A stretch of 56,940 nucleotides of DNA from Candidatus Kuenenbacteria bacterium (lineage in GTDB: Bacteria > Patescibacteriota > Patescibacteriia > UBA11705 > JABHMO01). Numbering within the stretch: position 1 is the first letter of the stretch; every line of letters begins with the position of its first letter. Location: NCBI GenBank assembly GCA_013202715.1, contig JABMRF010000053.1:1-56940 (forward strand), in the 5' to 3' direction. The translations under genes were made by a program, and so were the position numbers. Below the pieces are notes generated by a model. It was not told where the DNA came from. It saw only the letters and a list, made by a program, of their open reading frames with translations, and did not search any database. Of the stretch, positions 23,806 to 31,267 are shown one piece after another.

Positions 23806-26646
23806 ATGAAAAAATACGATTACAAGAAAGTCGAAAAGAAGTGGCAGAAGTTTTGGGAAAAGAATAAGCCGTTTCGAGCTGAAGATGGAAATAAAAAAGA
23901 AAAATATTACTATCTGGTTGAATTTCCATATCCATCTGGTGAGGGACTTCATGTCGGCCATGTGCGAAGCTATACCGCGCTAGATATTATGGCTCGGAAA
24001 AAAAGGATACAGGGATTCAATGTTTTATACCCGATAGGTTGGGACGCTTTTGGATTGCCGGCAGAGAACTATGCGATAAAAACTGGTAAGCATCCGAAAA
24101 AGGTTACTGAGGAAAATGTTAAGGTTTACAAAAATCAAATTCAGAGTTTGGGCATAAGTTTTGATTGGGACAGGGAAATTAATACTACTGATCCTGAATA
24201 TTATAAATGGACACAATGGATATTTTTACAATTATATAAAAAAGGGTTAGCTTATAAAAAGAAAATGCCGATCAACTGGTGCCCAAGCTGTAAAATTGGA
24301 TTGGCTAATGAAGAAGTTGTTGACGGCAAATGCGAACGCTGTGATGCTGAGGCTGAAAAAAAGGAAATGGAACAGTGGATGCTGAAAATCACTGAATATG
24401 CGGATCGGTTAATTGAAGATTTGGAAACGGTGGATTATTTAGATAAAATAAAAACTCAACAAATCAATTGGATTGGCCGTTCAGAGGGATCAGACATTGA
24501 CTTCGAAGTAAAAGACTTTGATGACAGGATTAAAGTGTTTACAACACGTCCCGATACCTTGTTTGGCGCCACATTTATGGTCTTGTCACCTGAACATGAA
24601 CTTGTGAACAAGATTACCACTTCAAAACAAGAAAAAGAGGTCATCAAATATCAGGAACAAGCCGGAAAAAAATCAGATTTAGAACGTACCGAACTTCAAA
24701 AAGAAAAAACTGGCGTATTTACTGGCGCGTACGCAATTAATCCGGTCAATAAAAAGAAAATCCCAATCTGGATTGCAGATTATGTATTAGCTTCGTATGG
24801 TTATGGCGCGATCATGGCCGTTCCAGCGCATGATCAGCGTGATTTTGAATTTGCGAATAAATACAAGCTTGAAATTGAGCAAGTTATCTCACCGATGTTT
24901 ATTGATGATATCAATCCACCTCAGGAAGGTTTTGACGAGGTTTGTCGAGATACGGTTTTGGCTTTTGTTCGTGATAAAAAAACAAAAAAGTATGCACTCC
25001 TTGATTGGCACGGAACTTTGGACGGAATCACCACAACTGTAATGGGCGGAATCGATGATGGCGAGGATCCTGAAAAAGCGGCCAGAAAAGAGCTGGCTGA
25101 GGAAGCCGGTTTAGAAAATGTTACTTTAATAAAAAAATCAAACTGGATAACTGAAGCAAAATATTGCGCTTCACATAAAAAAGAAAACCGCCACGCGAAA
25201 GCGCATGCCTTTTTGTTTGAAGTTGAAAATTTAGACAAGCAAAAAGAAATTCCTGAAAAAGAACAGAAAATTCACACTCTATACTGGGTAAAAGAAGATG
25301 AAGTCGAGGGCAAACTTGTTCCACCCCATCAAAAGTTTGTTTGGCAACAAATACTTGAAGAAACTGCACTAACTCAAGGTGGCCATTTGATGAATTCTGG
25401 AAAATATGATGGCATGAATGTTGGTGAATGCATTGAAAACATCACTAAATGGCTTGATAAACAAAATCTTGGAAAAAAGGCTACTAATTATCACTTGCGC
25501 GATTGGGTTTTTTCCAGACAGCATTATTGGGGTGAGCCGATTCCTATGGTTTACTGCGAAGTTTGCGGATGGGTCCCATTAAAAGAAGAAGATCTTCCTC
25601 TCGAATTACCAATGGTTGAAAAATATCTACCAACCGATACCGGCGAGTCACCACTCGCGTCAATCGAAGATTGGGTAAAAACAACTTGCCCGAAATGTAA
25701 GGGGAAGGCCAGACGGGAAACTGACACTATGCCGAATTGGGCAGGATCGAGCTGGTATTTCTTGCGATATATAGATCCAAAGAATACTGAGCAGTTCGCC
25801 GATATGGACAAACTAAAATACTGGACTCCAGTTGATTTATATAACGGTGGAATGGAGCACACCACTTTGCATTTGTTGTATTCGAGGTTCTGGCACAAGT
25901 TTTTGTATGATCAGGGATTAGTTCCGACATCAGAGCCATATCAGCGGCGTGTTTCACACGGTATGATTTTGGCACCTGATAATCAGAAAATGAGTAAGTC
26001 TCGCGGCAATGTAATTAATCCAGATGAAATTGTAAACGAATATGGGGCTGATACCCTTCGAATTTACGAAATGTTTATGGGTCCATATGATCAGCCCGTT
26101 TCTTGGGATACGAATGGATTACGAGGTGTGAAAAAGTTTTTGGACAAGGTTTGGGCCTCACGAGACAAACAAAATAAACAAGATAGCAAAGAGGTTGTTG
26201 CGCTACTACACAAAACAATTCAAAAAGTTACCGAAGATATTGATAAAATGCATTTTAATACTGCGGTTTCAGCAATGATGATTTTTGTAAATAAAATTCA
26301 GGAAACGGGATGTACAAAAGAGACTTTTGAAAAGTTTATAATTTTATTAAGTCCATTTGCTCCGCATTTGGCTGAAGAATTATTTTCAGCACTTGGAGAA
26401 AAGGGAAGTGTAGCTGAACAATCTTGGCCGTCATTTGATAAATCAAAGGTTGCCTCTGAACAAATTGAAATTCCGGTGCAAGTTAATGGAAAAATTCGCG
26501 ATAAACTTTCAGTTTCAGCAGATATTTCAGAAGCGGAGCTAAAAAAACTTGCTTTGGACAGCGAAAAAGTACAGAAATTCCTAGAAGGAAAAAAACCAAA
26601 GAAAGTTATTTATGTAAAAGGCCGGTTGCTTAGTATTGTGGTTTGA
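23806..26646 (+). CDS. leuS: Leucyl-tRNA synthetase with inserted Nudix domain
   Basis: A 946-aa class I synthetase charging tRNA-Leu. The HIGH motif is H49-VGH52, KMSKS is at 728-732, and a zinc-like C-x2-C pair set (CPSCKIGL...CERCD) lies near 163-184. The CP1 editing domain retains TTRPDTLFG and AHDQRDFEF. Within it, between about residues 366 and 525, about 160 residues form a Nudix hydrolase-like domain: RDTVLAFVRDKKTKKYALL, then a Nudix box at about 415-437 reading GIDDGEDPEKAARKELAEEA with Lys for the usual Arg. Canonical sequence resumes at GHLMNSGKYDGM. The anticodon and C-terminal domains are present. No Shine-Dalgarno; a word array abuts the start. Confidence 0.96.
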   Translation: MKKYDYKKVEKKWQKFWEKNKPFRAEDGNKKEKYYYLVEFPYPSGEGLHVGHVRSYTALDIMARKKRIQGFNVLYPIGWDAFGLPAENYAIKTGKHPKKVTEENVKVYKNQIQSLGISFDWDREINTTDPEYYKWTQWIFLQLYKKGLAYKKKMPINWCPSCKIGLANEEVVDGKCERCDAEAEKKEMEQWMLKITEYADRLIEDLETVDYLDKIKTQQINWIGRSEGSDIDFEVKDFDDRIKVFTTRPDTLFGATFMVLSPEHELVNKITTSKQEKEVIKYQEQAGKKSDLERTELQKEKTGVFTGAYAINPVNKKKIPIWIADYVLASYGYGAIMAVPAHDQRDFEFANKYKLEIEQVISPMFIDDINPPQEGFDEVCRDTVLAFVRDKKTKKYALLDWHGTLDGITTTVMGGIDDGEDPEKAARKELAEEAGLENVTLIKKSNWITEAKYCASHKKENRHAKAHAFLFEVENLDKQKEIPEKEQKIHTLYWVKEDEVEGKLVPPHQKFVWQQILEETALTQGGHLMNSGKYDGMNVGECIENITKWLDKQNLGKKATNYHLRDWVFSRQHYWGEPIPMVYCEVCGWVPLKEEDLPLELPMVEKYLPTDTGESPLASIEDWVKTTCPKCKGKARRETDTMPNWAGSSWYFLRYIDPKNTEQFADMDKLKYWTPVDLYNGGMEHTTLHLLYSRFWHKFLYDQGLVPTSEPYQRRVSHGMILAPDNQKMSKSRGNVINPDEIVNEYGADTLRIYEMFMGPYDQPVSWDTNGLRGVKKFLDKVWASRDKQNKQDSKEVVALLHKTIQKVTEDIDKMHFNTAVSAMMIFVNKIQETGCTKETFEKFIILLSPFAPHLAEELFSALGEKGSVAEQSWPSFDKSKVASEQIEIPVQVNGKIRDKLSVSADISEAELKKLALDSEKVQKFLEGKKPKKVIYVKGRLLSIVV

Positions 26647-26649
26647 TAT

Positions 26650-26695
26650 TTTAATTTTTTAATTTTAATTGTGGTTTTACATTTTTCATTTAAAA
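26650..26695. repeat. Repeated-word array fragment, TGTGGTTTTACATTTT family
   Basis: TTAATTTTAATTGTGG followed by TTTTACATTTTTCATTT matches the right half of 9251-9377 and 50642-50790. Confidence 0.55.
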
Positions 26696-26730
26696 AAAGA
26701 AGCCCTGTTACATAGTGTATAACAGGGCCT
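26690..26730 (-). terminator. Terminator of the 26779 gene
   Basis: GCCCTGTTA pairs with TAACAGGGC; on the minus strand it is followed by CTTCTTTTTTT. Confidence 0.8.
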
Positions 26731-26778
26731 TAAAATTCCATGTCTTTAGCCATGTCGGCCTCCGTTTCATGGTGATAG

Positions 26779-27216
26779 TCAAATCTGATTGGCTTCAGTC
26801 ATCGGCTTAGCATTTACAAAATTCTCTACTAACCCCGCTAACCGGGAAAACATTTCATAGAACATGACATCTCTTTCTGCCATTTTACGGACTTCTTCTT
26901 TTGAAAGGTTAGAGAAGATCTCTATCGTTGGCTGGTTGGCCGATTCGGGTCGTCTGCCTTCAACCGGTTCAGGTGTGACACAAAGCCCTCCGGGGCCGCA
27001 CATGATTTTTTGATCTTTATTTGCAAGGCCTCCGGGCCCGCATTTGATTTTTTCCGGAGAATCGGCTTGGCCGCACTCCGGAACAACGCACGTAATTTTC
27101 AGTTTGCCAAGTTCAGTTTTTATCTCCTGAACGTCTTGGCAGGTTTTGGCAAGCAGAAACGTAGTTAACGCTGCTTGTGCATCTTCTCTCGACACTGGCT
27201 TGTACGGCGGTCTCAT
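26779..27216 (-). CDS. Hypothetical protein with repeated CGPGGL units, 145 aa
   Basis: I do not recognise this protein. The start at 27216 (MRPPYKPVSREDAQAALTTF) follows CAGGAGG at good spacing; a longer frame to 27303 is rejected. The middle has Cys-Gly units in series: CVVPECGQADSPEKIK, CGPGGLANKDQKIM and CGPGGLCVTPEPVEG. The last two repeat every 14 residues and the DNA repeats too. The TPEPVEG part is a typical translation of a dispersed intergenic repeat, so part of this region may be repeat-derived. The C-terminal ~50 residues form an amphipathic helix pair. There is no signal peptide. Own terminator at 26690; leader hairpin CCCGC/GCGGG upstream. Confidence 0.7.
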   Translation of the reverse strand: MRPPYKPVSREDAQAALTTFLLAKTCQDVQEIKTELGKLKITCVVPECGQADSPEKIKCGPGGLANKDQKIMCGPGGLCVTPEPVEGRRPESANQPTIEIFSNLSKEEVRKMAERDVMFYEMFSRLAGLVENFVNAKPMTEANQI

Positions 27217-27678
27217 CTTTTTTCCTCCTGTATGTAGATGAGAGGTTAGGATCCCGCAACGCGGGGTCTTCAAAGGAAATGATAAAGGGTATGAAATGAG
27301 CAATTTATTTTGAGGAACAATCCTCCTACTTTAATTGTAAAGAATTAAAAATACAAAAGAAATAGTTTCTGGGGAAAACTTTTTGTTTATTTTGTCAAAT
27401 ATATAAAACGGGCACCCTGCATTATTTTATAAAAAAACAATAAAATATGTTTGCATTCTCTGACTTATTTTTTTCGCTCTAGGATAGTTATTCATAAGTA
27501 AATTGTTGGAAGACCTTGACATTTATTCTCAAAACTGTGGATAAATAGTTTGAAATGTTGTCAATAAGTGCTAACATTTAAATAGGAGGAAAAGTCAAAA
27601 GTCTTGAGTCAATAGTCTAGAGTTTATCGAATAGCTATTGACTAGTTGATTTTTGACTCTAGACTCTAGACTATAAAT
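27217..27678. other. Gene-free spacer between divergent genes
   Basis: A 462-base AT-rich gap. It contains the leader hairpin of the minus-strand gene (around 27254-27266), a TTGACA at 27517-27522 without a well-spaced -10, an AGGAGG (27583) with no start codon after it, and the word array at 27593-27676. Confidence 0.5.
27593..27676. repeat. Repeated-word array, GTCTAGAGT family
   Basis: AGTCAAAAGTCTTGAGTCAA and AGTCTAGAGT words are followed by inverse words TTTTTGACTCTAGACTC, giving a long imperfect hairpin that ends at the TrmB start codon. Confidence 0.65.
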
Positions 27679-28431
27679 ATGGCATTAACTCAGGAATTAC
27701 TTGCAATAGGATTGACAGACAAGGAGGCAGAGGTTTTTGTTTCCGCATTACAGCTCGGCTATGCATCGGTTCATGAAATAGCCCAGAAGTCCGGAATAAA
27801 CAGAACAACGACTTATACTCATGTTAAAAATTTAATCGCCAGAGGTTTGATTAATGTGGTGGAAAAGAATGGGAAAGTTTTTTATGTAGCTGAAAAACCG
27901 GAAAAACTGAAATATATTTATGAACAGCAGGAAAAGGAAATTCAAAGACGGCGGCAGACATTGGACAAAATAATGCCGGAGTTGGAATCAATTTATAATT
28001 TAGCAAAAAACAGGCCGTCAGTTCGCTATTACAGTTATACCGACAAAAATGATTTGGATTACGTACGTCGGGAAATTCAAAATCAGCGGTCAAGTGAAGT
28101 GTATAATATTTTTAACCATGATCTATTTAGCGAGCATATCAATCGCAATCATATTCAAGCTATATTGGATTCAGTACAAAAGTTCAGAATTTTATATATT
28201 TCCAAAAATAAGATTTTGGACAGAAAAGTCCATCCGTTCATTGGTCATGAAAAGCTTAAATTGAAATTCCTTCCTGAAGCTAAATTTAATTTTCTTTCAG
28301 AAGTGCTTATTTCCGACTGTAATGTTTACATTGCCGGCAATGGATCTTGGATGGTAATTTCCGATAAATTATTTTCTCAAACTTTAACTTTATTATTTCA
28401 CGCCCTTTGGGGTATAGCAGAAGACTTTTAG
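27679..28431 (+). CDS. TrmB-like transcriptional regulator (1 of 4)
   Basis: A 250-aa regulator with an N-terminal winged helix-turn-helix: LLAIGLTDKEAEVFVSALQL, then the recognition helix KSGINRTTTYTHVKNL and wing VVEKNGKVFYVAEKPEKL. A helical linker (about 80-115) precedes a C-terminal PLD-like sensor domain (from about residue 118). This is the TrmB/sugar-sensor architecture found in multiple copies in CPR genomes; the ligand is unknown. A paralogue follows at 28482, with 51 bases between. It lacks a Shine-Dalgarno and is preceded by the GTCTAGAGT array. Confidence 0.88.
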   Translation: MALTQELLAIGLTDKEAEVFVSALQLGYASVHEIAQKSGINRTTTYTHVKNLIARGLINVVEKNGKVFYVAEKPEKLKYIYEQQEKEIQRRRQTLDKIMPELESIYNLAKNRPSVRYYSYTDKNDLDYVRREIQNQRSSEVYNIFNHDLFSEHINRNHIQAILDSVQKFRILYISKNKILDRKVHPFIGHEKLKLKFLPEAKFNFLSEVLISDCNVYIAGNGSWMVISDKLFSQTLTLLFHALWGIAEDF

Positions 28432-28478
28432 TAGGCGCGGATTGACGCGGATCTAACGCGGATTAACGCGGAGATTAA
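28432..28478. repeat. Repeated-word array, GCGGATTAAC family
   Basis: GGCGCGGATTGACGCGGATC and AACGCGGATTAACGCGGAG words in direct tandem fill the gap between the two TrmB genes. Confidence 0.65.
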
Positions 28479-28481
28479 GAT

Positions 28482-29216
28482 ATGTTGCATAAGGTTTTAC
28501 AAAATTTCGGTTTATCAGAAAAAGAAACCAGAGTCTATCTGGCTGCCTTGGAATTGGGAATTTCAACAATTCAGGATCTTTCAAAAAAATCTGGAGTTAA
28601 TCGGGCTACAACATACATTCAAGTTGAGGCTTTGATCAAGCATGGACTGATAAATTTGATTGAGCGAGGTAAGAAAACATTGGTAGTGGCGGAAAAGCCA
28701 CAGAGACTTTTGGAGATTTTGGAAAATAAAAAAAACAAGGTTGAAAAACTTGAAAAAAGAATCACCAGTTTACTTCCGGACTTAGAGGCAATATACAATG
28801 TGAAAACTGACCGGCCAAGAGTTAGATTTATTGACAACAAAGCCGGTTTTGAGTTTTTTCTTGATGAAATGATGAAGAAAAAACCGGAAAACGTCTATTC
28901 TATTATGCCTCGATTGGATGCACCGAATGAAACATTTGAAAAAGTGACCAAAAAAATTGGGGATTACAAAATTGTTTTTGCAATGGAAAAAAACACAGAA
29001 GATTTATATAAAAAATTGAAAAATATCAGTACGAAATATTTTCATCTTGATGATTTTCAAATCGAAATAACAATGTATTCCAATCGAGTTTTAATTAACA
29101 AGCCAATTCTTGAGGCACGGCAAAGTACAGCAGTGCTGATTGAAGATAAATTATTTTATCACAGTTTTTTGGCTTTGTTTAATATGTTTTGGGCAACTGG
29201 GCAGGAATTAGAATAA
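28482..29216 (+). CDS. TrmB-like transcriptional regulator (2 of 4)
   Basis: A 244-aa paralogue of the preceding gene. It has the same order: winged helix-turn-helix (LQNFGLSEKETRVYLAALEL, KSGVNRATTYIQVEAL), wing, coiled helix with VEKLEKRITSLLPDLEAIYN, and a C-terminal sensor domain. Sequence identity between the two is clear in the HTH and weaker in the sensor, so they probably recognise different signals. It lacks a Shine-Dalgarno and is preceded by the GCGGATTAAC array. Targets are unknown; autoregulation is an inference. Confidence 0.88.
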   Translation: MLHKVLQNFGLSEKETRVYLAALELGISTIQDLSKKSGVNRATTYIQVEALIKHGLINLIERGKKTLVVAEKPQRLLEILENKKNKVEKLEKRITSLLPDLEAIYNVKTDRPRVRFIDNKAGFEFFLDEMMKKKPENVYSIMPRLDAPNETFEKVTKKIGDYKIVFAMEKNTEDLYKKLKNISTKYFHLDDFQIEITMYSNRVLINKPILEARQSTAVLIEDKLFYHSFLALFNMFWATGQELE

Positions 29217-29233
29217 ATTTTTTAAATTATAAT

Positions 29234-29256
29234 AACCCCCGCGCTGCGAGGGTTTT
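29234..29256 (+). terminator. Weak terminator after the second TrmB gene
   Basis: AACCCCCGC pairs with GCGAGGGTT (one mismatch), then TTTT. Confidence 0.55.
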
Positions 29257-29293
29257 CGTCTGTCTTATTTCATCGCCCTTGATGGATGATCAG

Positions 29294-29530
29294 CTAGAGA
29301 ATCAGCTGAGTCGGGCGTTTTGCTGTGTCGATTGTTTCGCCGCGAGTAGAATGTGGCGCGCTGAATCCGCTTCCGCCAAACACTCCGCCCATGCTGCTTG
29401 TTGGTAGCGGAATATGGACAGTTCTGACTCGGCTCGATGAATGGGGCCGCGTAGAACAATAATACACTTTTCTGGCACTCATTTGCAGCGTTTCACATTT
29501 TCCTGAAAGAGCATGGAGTTTTGTGAGCAT
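29294..29530 (-). CDS. Hypothetical small Ser/Gly-rich protein, 78 aa
   Basis: I do not recognise this protein. It is supported by expression signals more than by sequence: AAGGAGG precedes the ATG at 29530 with good spacing, and a consensus minus-strand promoter lies 60-90 bases upstream (29591-29619). It begins MLTKLHALSGKCETLQMSAR, has two cysteines, and has a Gly/Ser-rich middle (SSMGGVFGGSGFS). No signal peptide or membrane segment is seen. The low-complexity core and strong expression signals would fit a secreted or modified peptide, but nothing nearby confirms it. Confidence 0.55.
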   Translation of the reverse strand: MLTKLHALSGKCETLQMSARKVYYCSTRPHSSSRVRTVHIPLPTSSMGGVFGGSGFSAPHSTRGETIDTAKRPTQLIL

Positions 29531-29590
29531 GTGGACCTCCTTGAACCCGTTAACTATTTTCCCAAATGGGATAACATTAATTAACAAACA

Positions 29591-29619
29591 AGTATAACAA
29601 ACATTTTATTATTTGTCAA
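29591..29619 (-). promoter_or_regulatory. Promoter of the 29294-29530 gene
   Basis: On the minus strand: TTGACA (29614-29619), 17-base spacer, TATACT (29591-29596). Confidence 0.75.
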
Positions 29620-29621
29620 GC

Positions 29622-29663
29622 CTGTAAACGCGAAAACACAAAATTCGCAAAAGCGCAAAAGGG
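29622..29663. repeat. Repeated-word array, GCGCAAAA family
   Basis: GTAAACGCGAAAACAC and CGCAAAAGCGCAAAAGG words; same family as 12040-12130 and 44856-44966. Confidence 0.5.
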
Positions 29664-29755
29664 TAAATTGAACCTTGTGTTATTGTTTATAACAGTTTTT
29701 GTTTACTAAATTTACAATAGAATTGCCGTTTTGGGGAGTTGAATGTTGATTGGGG

Positions 29756-29784
29756 TTGACAGATTGTAAAAAGTTTGCTATAAT
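29756..29784 (+). promoter_or_regulatory. Promoter of the 29920-31204 operon
   Basis: -35 TTGACA (29756-29761), 17-base spacer ending TTTGC, -10 TATAAT (29779-29784): full consensus with extended -10. Confidence 0.85.
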
Positions 29785-29789
29785 AATCT

Positions 29790-29890
29790 ATAATTTACTT
29801 GGCGACAATGCTTGTCTTGCTAAGTAAATATAGTATAGATAAAATTGTTTATCAATTGCGAGCCCTGATGCTGAATTGGGGCTCTAGATG
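29790..29890 (+). promoter_or_regulatory. Structured leader of the small-protein operon
   Basis: One hairpin joins ATTTACTT with AAGTAAAT (inner GCGACAA/TTGTC); a second joins GAGCCC with GGGCTC. No T tract follows the second, so it is not an obvious terminator. The long leader suggests RNA-level control. Confidence 0.45.
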
Positions 29891-29919
29891 GATAAATAAC
29901 ATTTGGAGAGGAGGCCAAA

Positions 29920-30114
29920 ATGTTAGCAAGATTGAGTAGCCGACAGAAGCGTCGGCAAGCAGAAAAAAAGAGGAAGCGTGAGTATGACCCGCATCGAATA
30001 ATGCGGGAAATCGCCCGCGACTTGGTTGGCTCGAAGCCTACTCAGCGTCTTGATACAAAGAGAGGCGCAAAGGGCTACGACCGTAAACGGGATCGACGTA
30101 TCCCCACAGACTAG
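29920..30114 (+). CDS. Highly basic small protein, 64 aa
   Basis: The first gene of a small-protein operon. It is extremely rich in Arg and Lys, with RQKRRQAEKKRKREYDPHR near the N-terminus and a basic C-terminal tail (KRGAKGYDRKRDRR). It has no hydrophobic segment and no cysteine. This composition suggests nucleic-acid or ribosome binding, which is inference. GAGAGGAGG precedes the start with good spacing, and a consensus promoter lies 135 bases upstream. The next frame begins 9 bases after its stop. Confidence 0.7.
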   Translation: MLARLSSRQKRRQAEKKRKREYDPHRIMREIARDLVGSKPTQRLDTKRGAKGYDRKRDRRIPTD

Positions 30115-30123
30115 GAGGCGGCC

Positions 30124-30237
30124 ATGTGGAAGCTGAAACATCGAGGATTTTACATTGTAAAATCCTCTTCAACTTTAGTAAACAAATTTCTGCCCCACTT
30201 TCAGTGGGTTCAAAGAAAAGAAAAATTTGTTTGTTGA
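30124..30237 (+). CDS. Possible 37-aa peptide over a palindromic region
   Basis: A short frame following TAGGAGG, beginning MWKLKHRGFYIVKSSSTLVN. It overlaps two strong palindromes: GAGGATTTTAC/GTAAAATCCTC, and CTTCAAC...AAACAAATTT paired with AAATTTGTTT...GTTGAAG. The sequence may therefore be selected for RNA structure rather than protein. The ribosome-binding site argues for translation. Confidence 0.4.
   Translation: MWKLKHRGFYIVKSSSTLVNKFLPHFQWVQRKEKFVC
30142..30237. repeat. Two adjacent strong palindromes inside the small-protein operon
   Basis: The first has an 11-base arm, GAGGATTTTAC/GTAAAATCCTC. The second nests CTTCAAC/GTTGAAG, AAACAAATTT/AAATTTGTTT and CCCAC/GTGGG. They lie between two genes of one operon and could be a processing or stability element. 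Confidence 0.65.
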
Positions 30238-30267
30238 AGTTGGTGGTTGACAACTAAGGAGGAAAGT

Positions 30268-30747
30268 ATGAAAGAATTTTTGTTGTATGGTCTTCAATTA
30301 TTTGGCTTGATAGCGATAATTGCTATGGGCATTGCTGGTTGCAGGATGGTCGCCCAGAGAAAGAAGATGGTCGATTCTTGTCTTCACAGCTTTCAGAGAT
30401 TGGGTCGGGCATTTTTGCCGGCAGGTGCCTTGAGCCAGCTGGATGTGATCCAAGTGCTGAAGGAGAATGGAGTCAGTGTAGCTAACGGCAACACTATTCC
30501 GGATTGGCCGTACTGCTACGACATCCGAGGGAAGTTCAACGGCTTTTCCATCCGTCTGTATGCTGGCTGGGTTTTTGGCGAGGATGCTGTCCAAAGATTC
30601 TCTTTGGAGATGGAGAGGCGGTCTTCTTCGGAAAGTACGAAGATCGTCATCACTGAGCCGGAATCAAAAATGGCTGAGGTTCTTGCGGATCTTCATAAGT
30701 ACGAGATCTTCAAGCCTGACGGGAAGTACGCCAGGAACCACGTTTAG
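30268..30747 (+). CDS. Hypothetical membrane-anchored protein, 159 aa
   Basis: I do not recognise this protein. A single N-terminal membrane segment (about 5-24, LYGLQLFGLIAIIAMGIAGC) is followed by a basic stop-transfer patch (RKK), so most of the protein is probably cytoplasmic or it is a signal-anchored protein. The soluble part is mixed alpha/beta with CYDIRGKFNGFSIRLYAGWV in the middle. The Cys at about 24 is not in a convincing lipobox. The start at 30268 follows AAGGAGG; an ATG at 30247 is too early for that site. It is third in the small-protein operon. Confidence 0.7.
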   Translation: MKEFLLYGLQLFGLIAIIAMGIAGCRMVAQRKKMVDSCLHSFQRLGRAFLPAGALSQLDVIQVLKENGVSVANGNTIPDWPYCYDIRGKFNGFSIRLYAGWVFGEDAVQRFSLEMERRSSSESTKIVITEPESKMAEVLADLHKYEIFKPDGKYARNHV

Positions 30748-30766
30748 CAGGAGGAGGAACAGCACA

Positions 30767-31063
30767 GTTTTAACTCTCCTTGCCTACTCTGGAACGGAGC
30801 AAGACCTGGAAGCTATTCGATGGGGAGGAGCAATTTTTATCTGGTGTATTGCAGCAGCAATACTGGCGATTGGAATTGCTTTTACTATGCATGTCCTGTC
30901 AACAAGAGGCGAATCATACAAGTCCTATATGAGAAGAAAGGACGAGGAGTACATGGCAATATACGGCTTCACGTTCACAGAGTACTGCAGGAAGAGTGAT
31001 GAGAAAGAAAAAAGAAGAAATAGGTTCTTGAAAAGGCGTTGGTATCATGTGGCAGGAGGATAG
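30767..31063 (+). CDS. Hypothetical single-pass membrane protein, start codon unclear
   Basis: The frame encodes a protein-like stretch with one membrane segment (WGGAIFIWCIAAAILAIGIAF) and a charged, basic C-terminal half (KSDEKEKRRNRFLKRR). AGGAGGAGG at 30749-30757 is well placed, but the in-frame codon at the right distance is GTT (30767) and there is no ATG, GTG or TTG nearby. The next in-frame ATG would cut off the membrane segment. Either the start codon is unusual, or a base change has altered it. The upstream part of the open frame overlaps the previous gene and is not coding. The stop TAG abuts the next ATG. Confidence 0.5.
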   Translation, partial: VLTLLAYSGTEQDLEAIRWGGAIFIWCIAAAILAIGIAFTMHVLSTRGESYKSYMRRKDEEYMAIYGFTFTEYCRKSDEKEKRRNRFLKRRWYHVAGG

Positions 31064-31204
31064 ATGGCCAAGCACATCCAATCTGCTAAAGTTCTGTGCA
31101 TTCACTGCGCCAAGATGCATTCGAAAAATCAAGTGGCAAAGTGCAAGAAGGCGCAAGATCGGAAGGGTTCCAACTCTCCCGGTCTAAAGACACGGGGTAA
31201 GTAA
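31064..31204 (+). CDS. Small basic CxxC protein, 46 aa
   Basis: The last gene of the small-protein operon; its ATG directly follows the TAG of the previous gene, and AGGAGG lies just upstream, so translation is probably coupled. It has a C-IH-C pair near residue 12 and another Cys at about 27, in a Lys-rich sequence (KCKKAQDRKG). It may be a half zinc ribbon or an RNA-binding peptide. It is too short for a family call. A terminator follows at 31218. Confidence 0.65.
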   Translation: MAKHIQSAKVLCIHCAKMHSKNQVAKCKKAQDRKGSNSPGLKTRGK

Positions 31205-31217
31205 AAGTAAACGAAAA

Positions 31218-31249
31218 GCGACCGCGCTTCACCGCCGGTCGCCTTTTTT
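31218..31249 (+). terminator. Terminator of the small-protein operon
   Basis: GCGACCG pairs with CGGTCGC, then six T. Confidence 0.85.
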
Positions 31250-31267
31250 ATTATAAATTTGGGTGCT

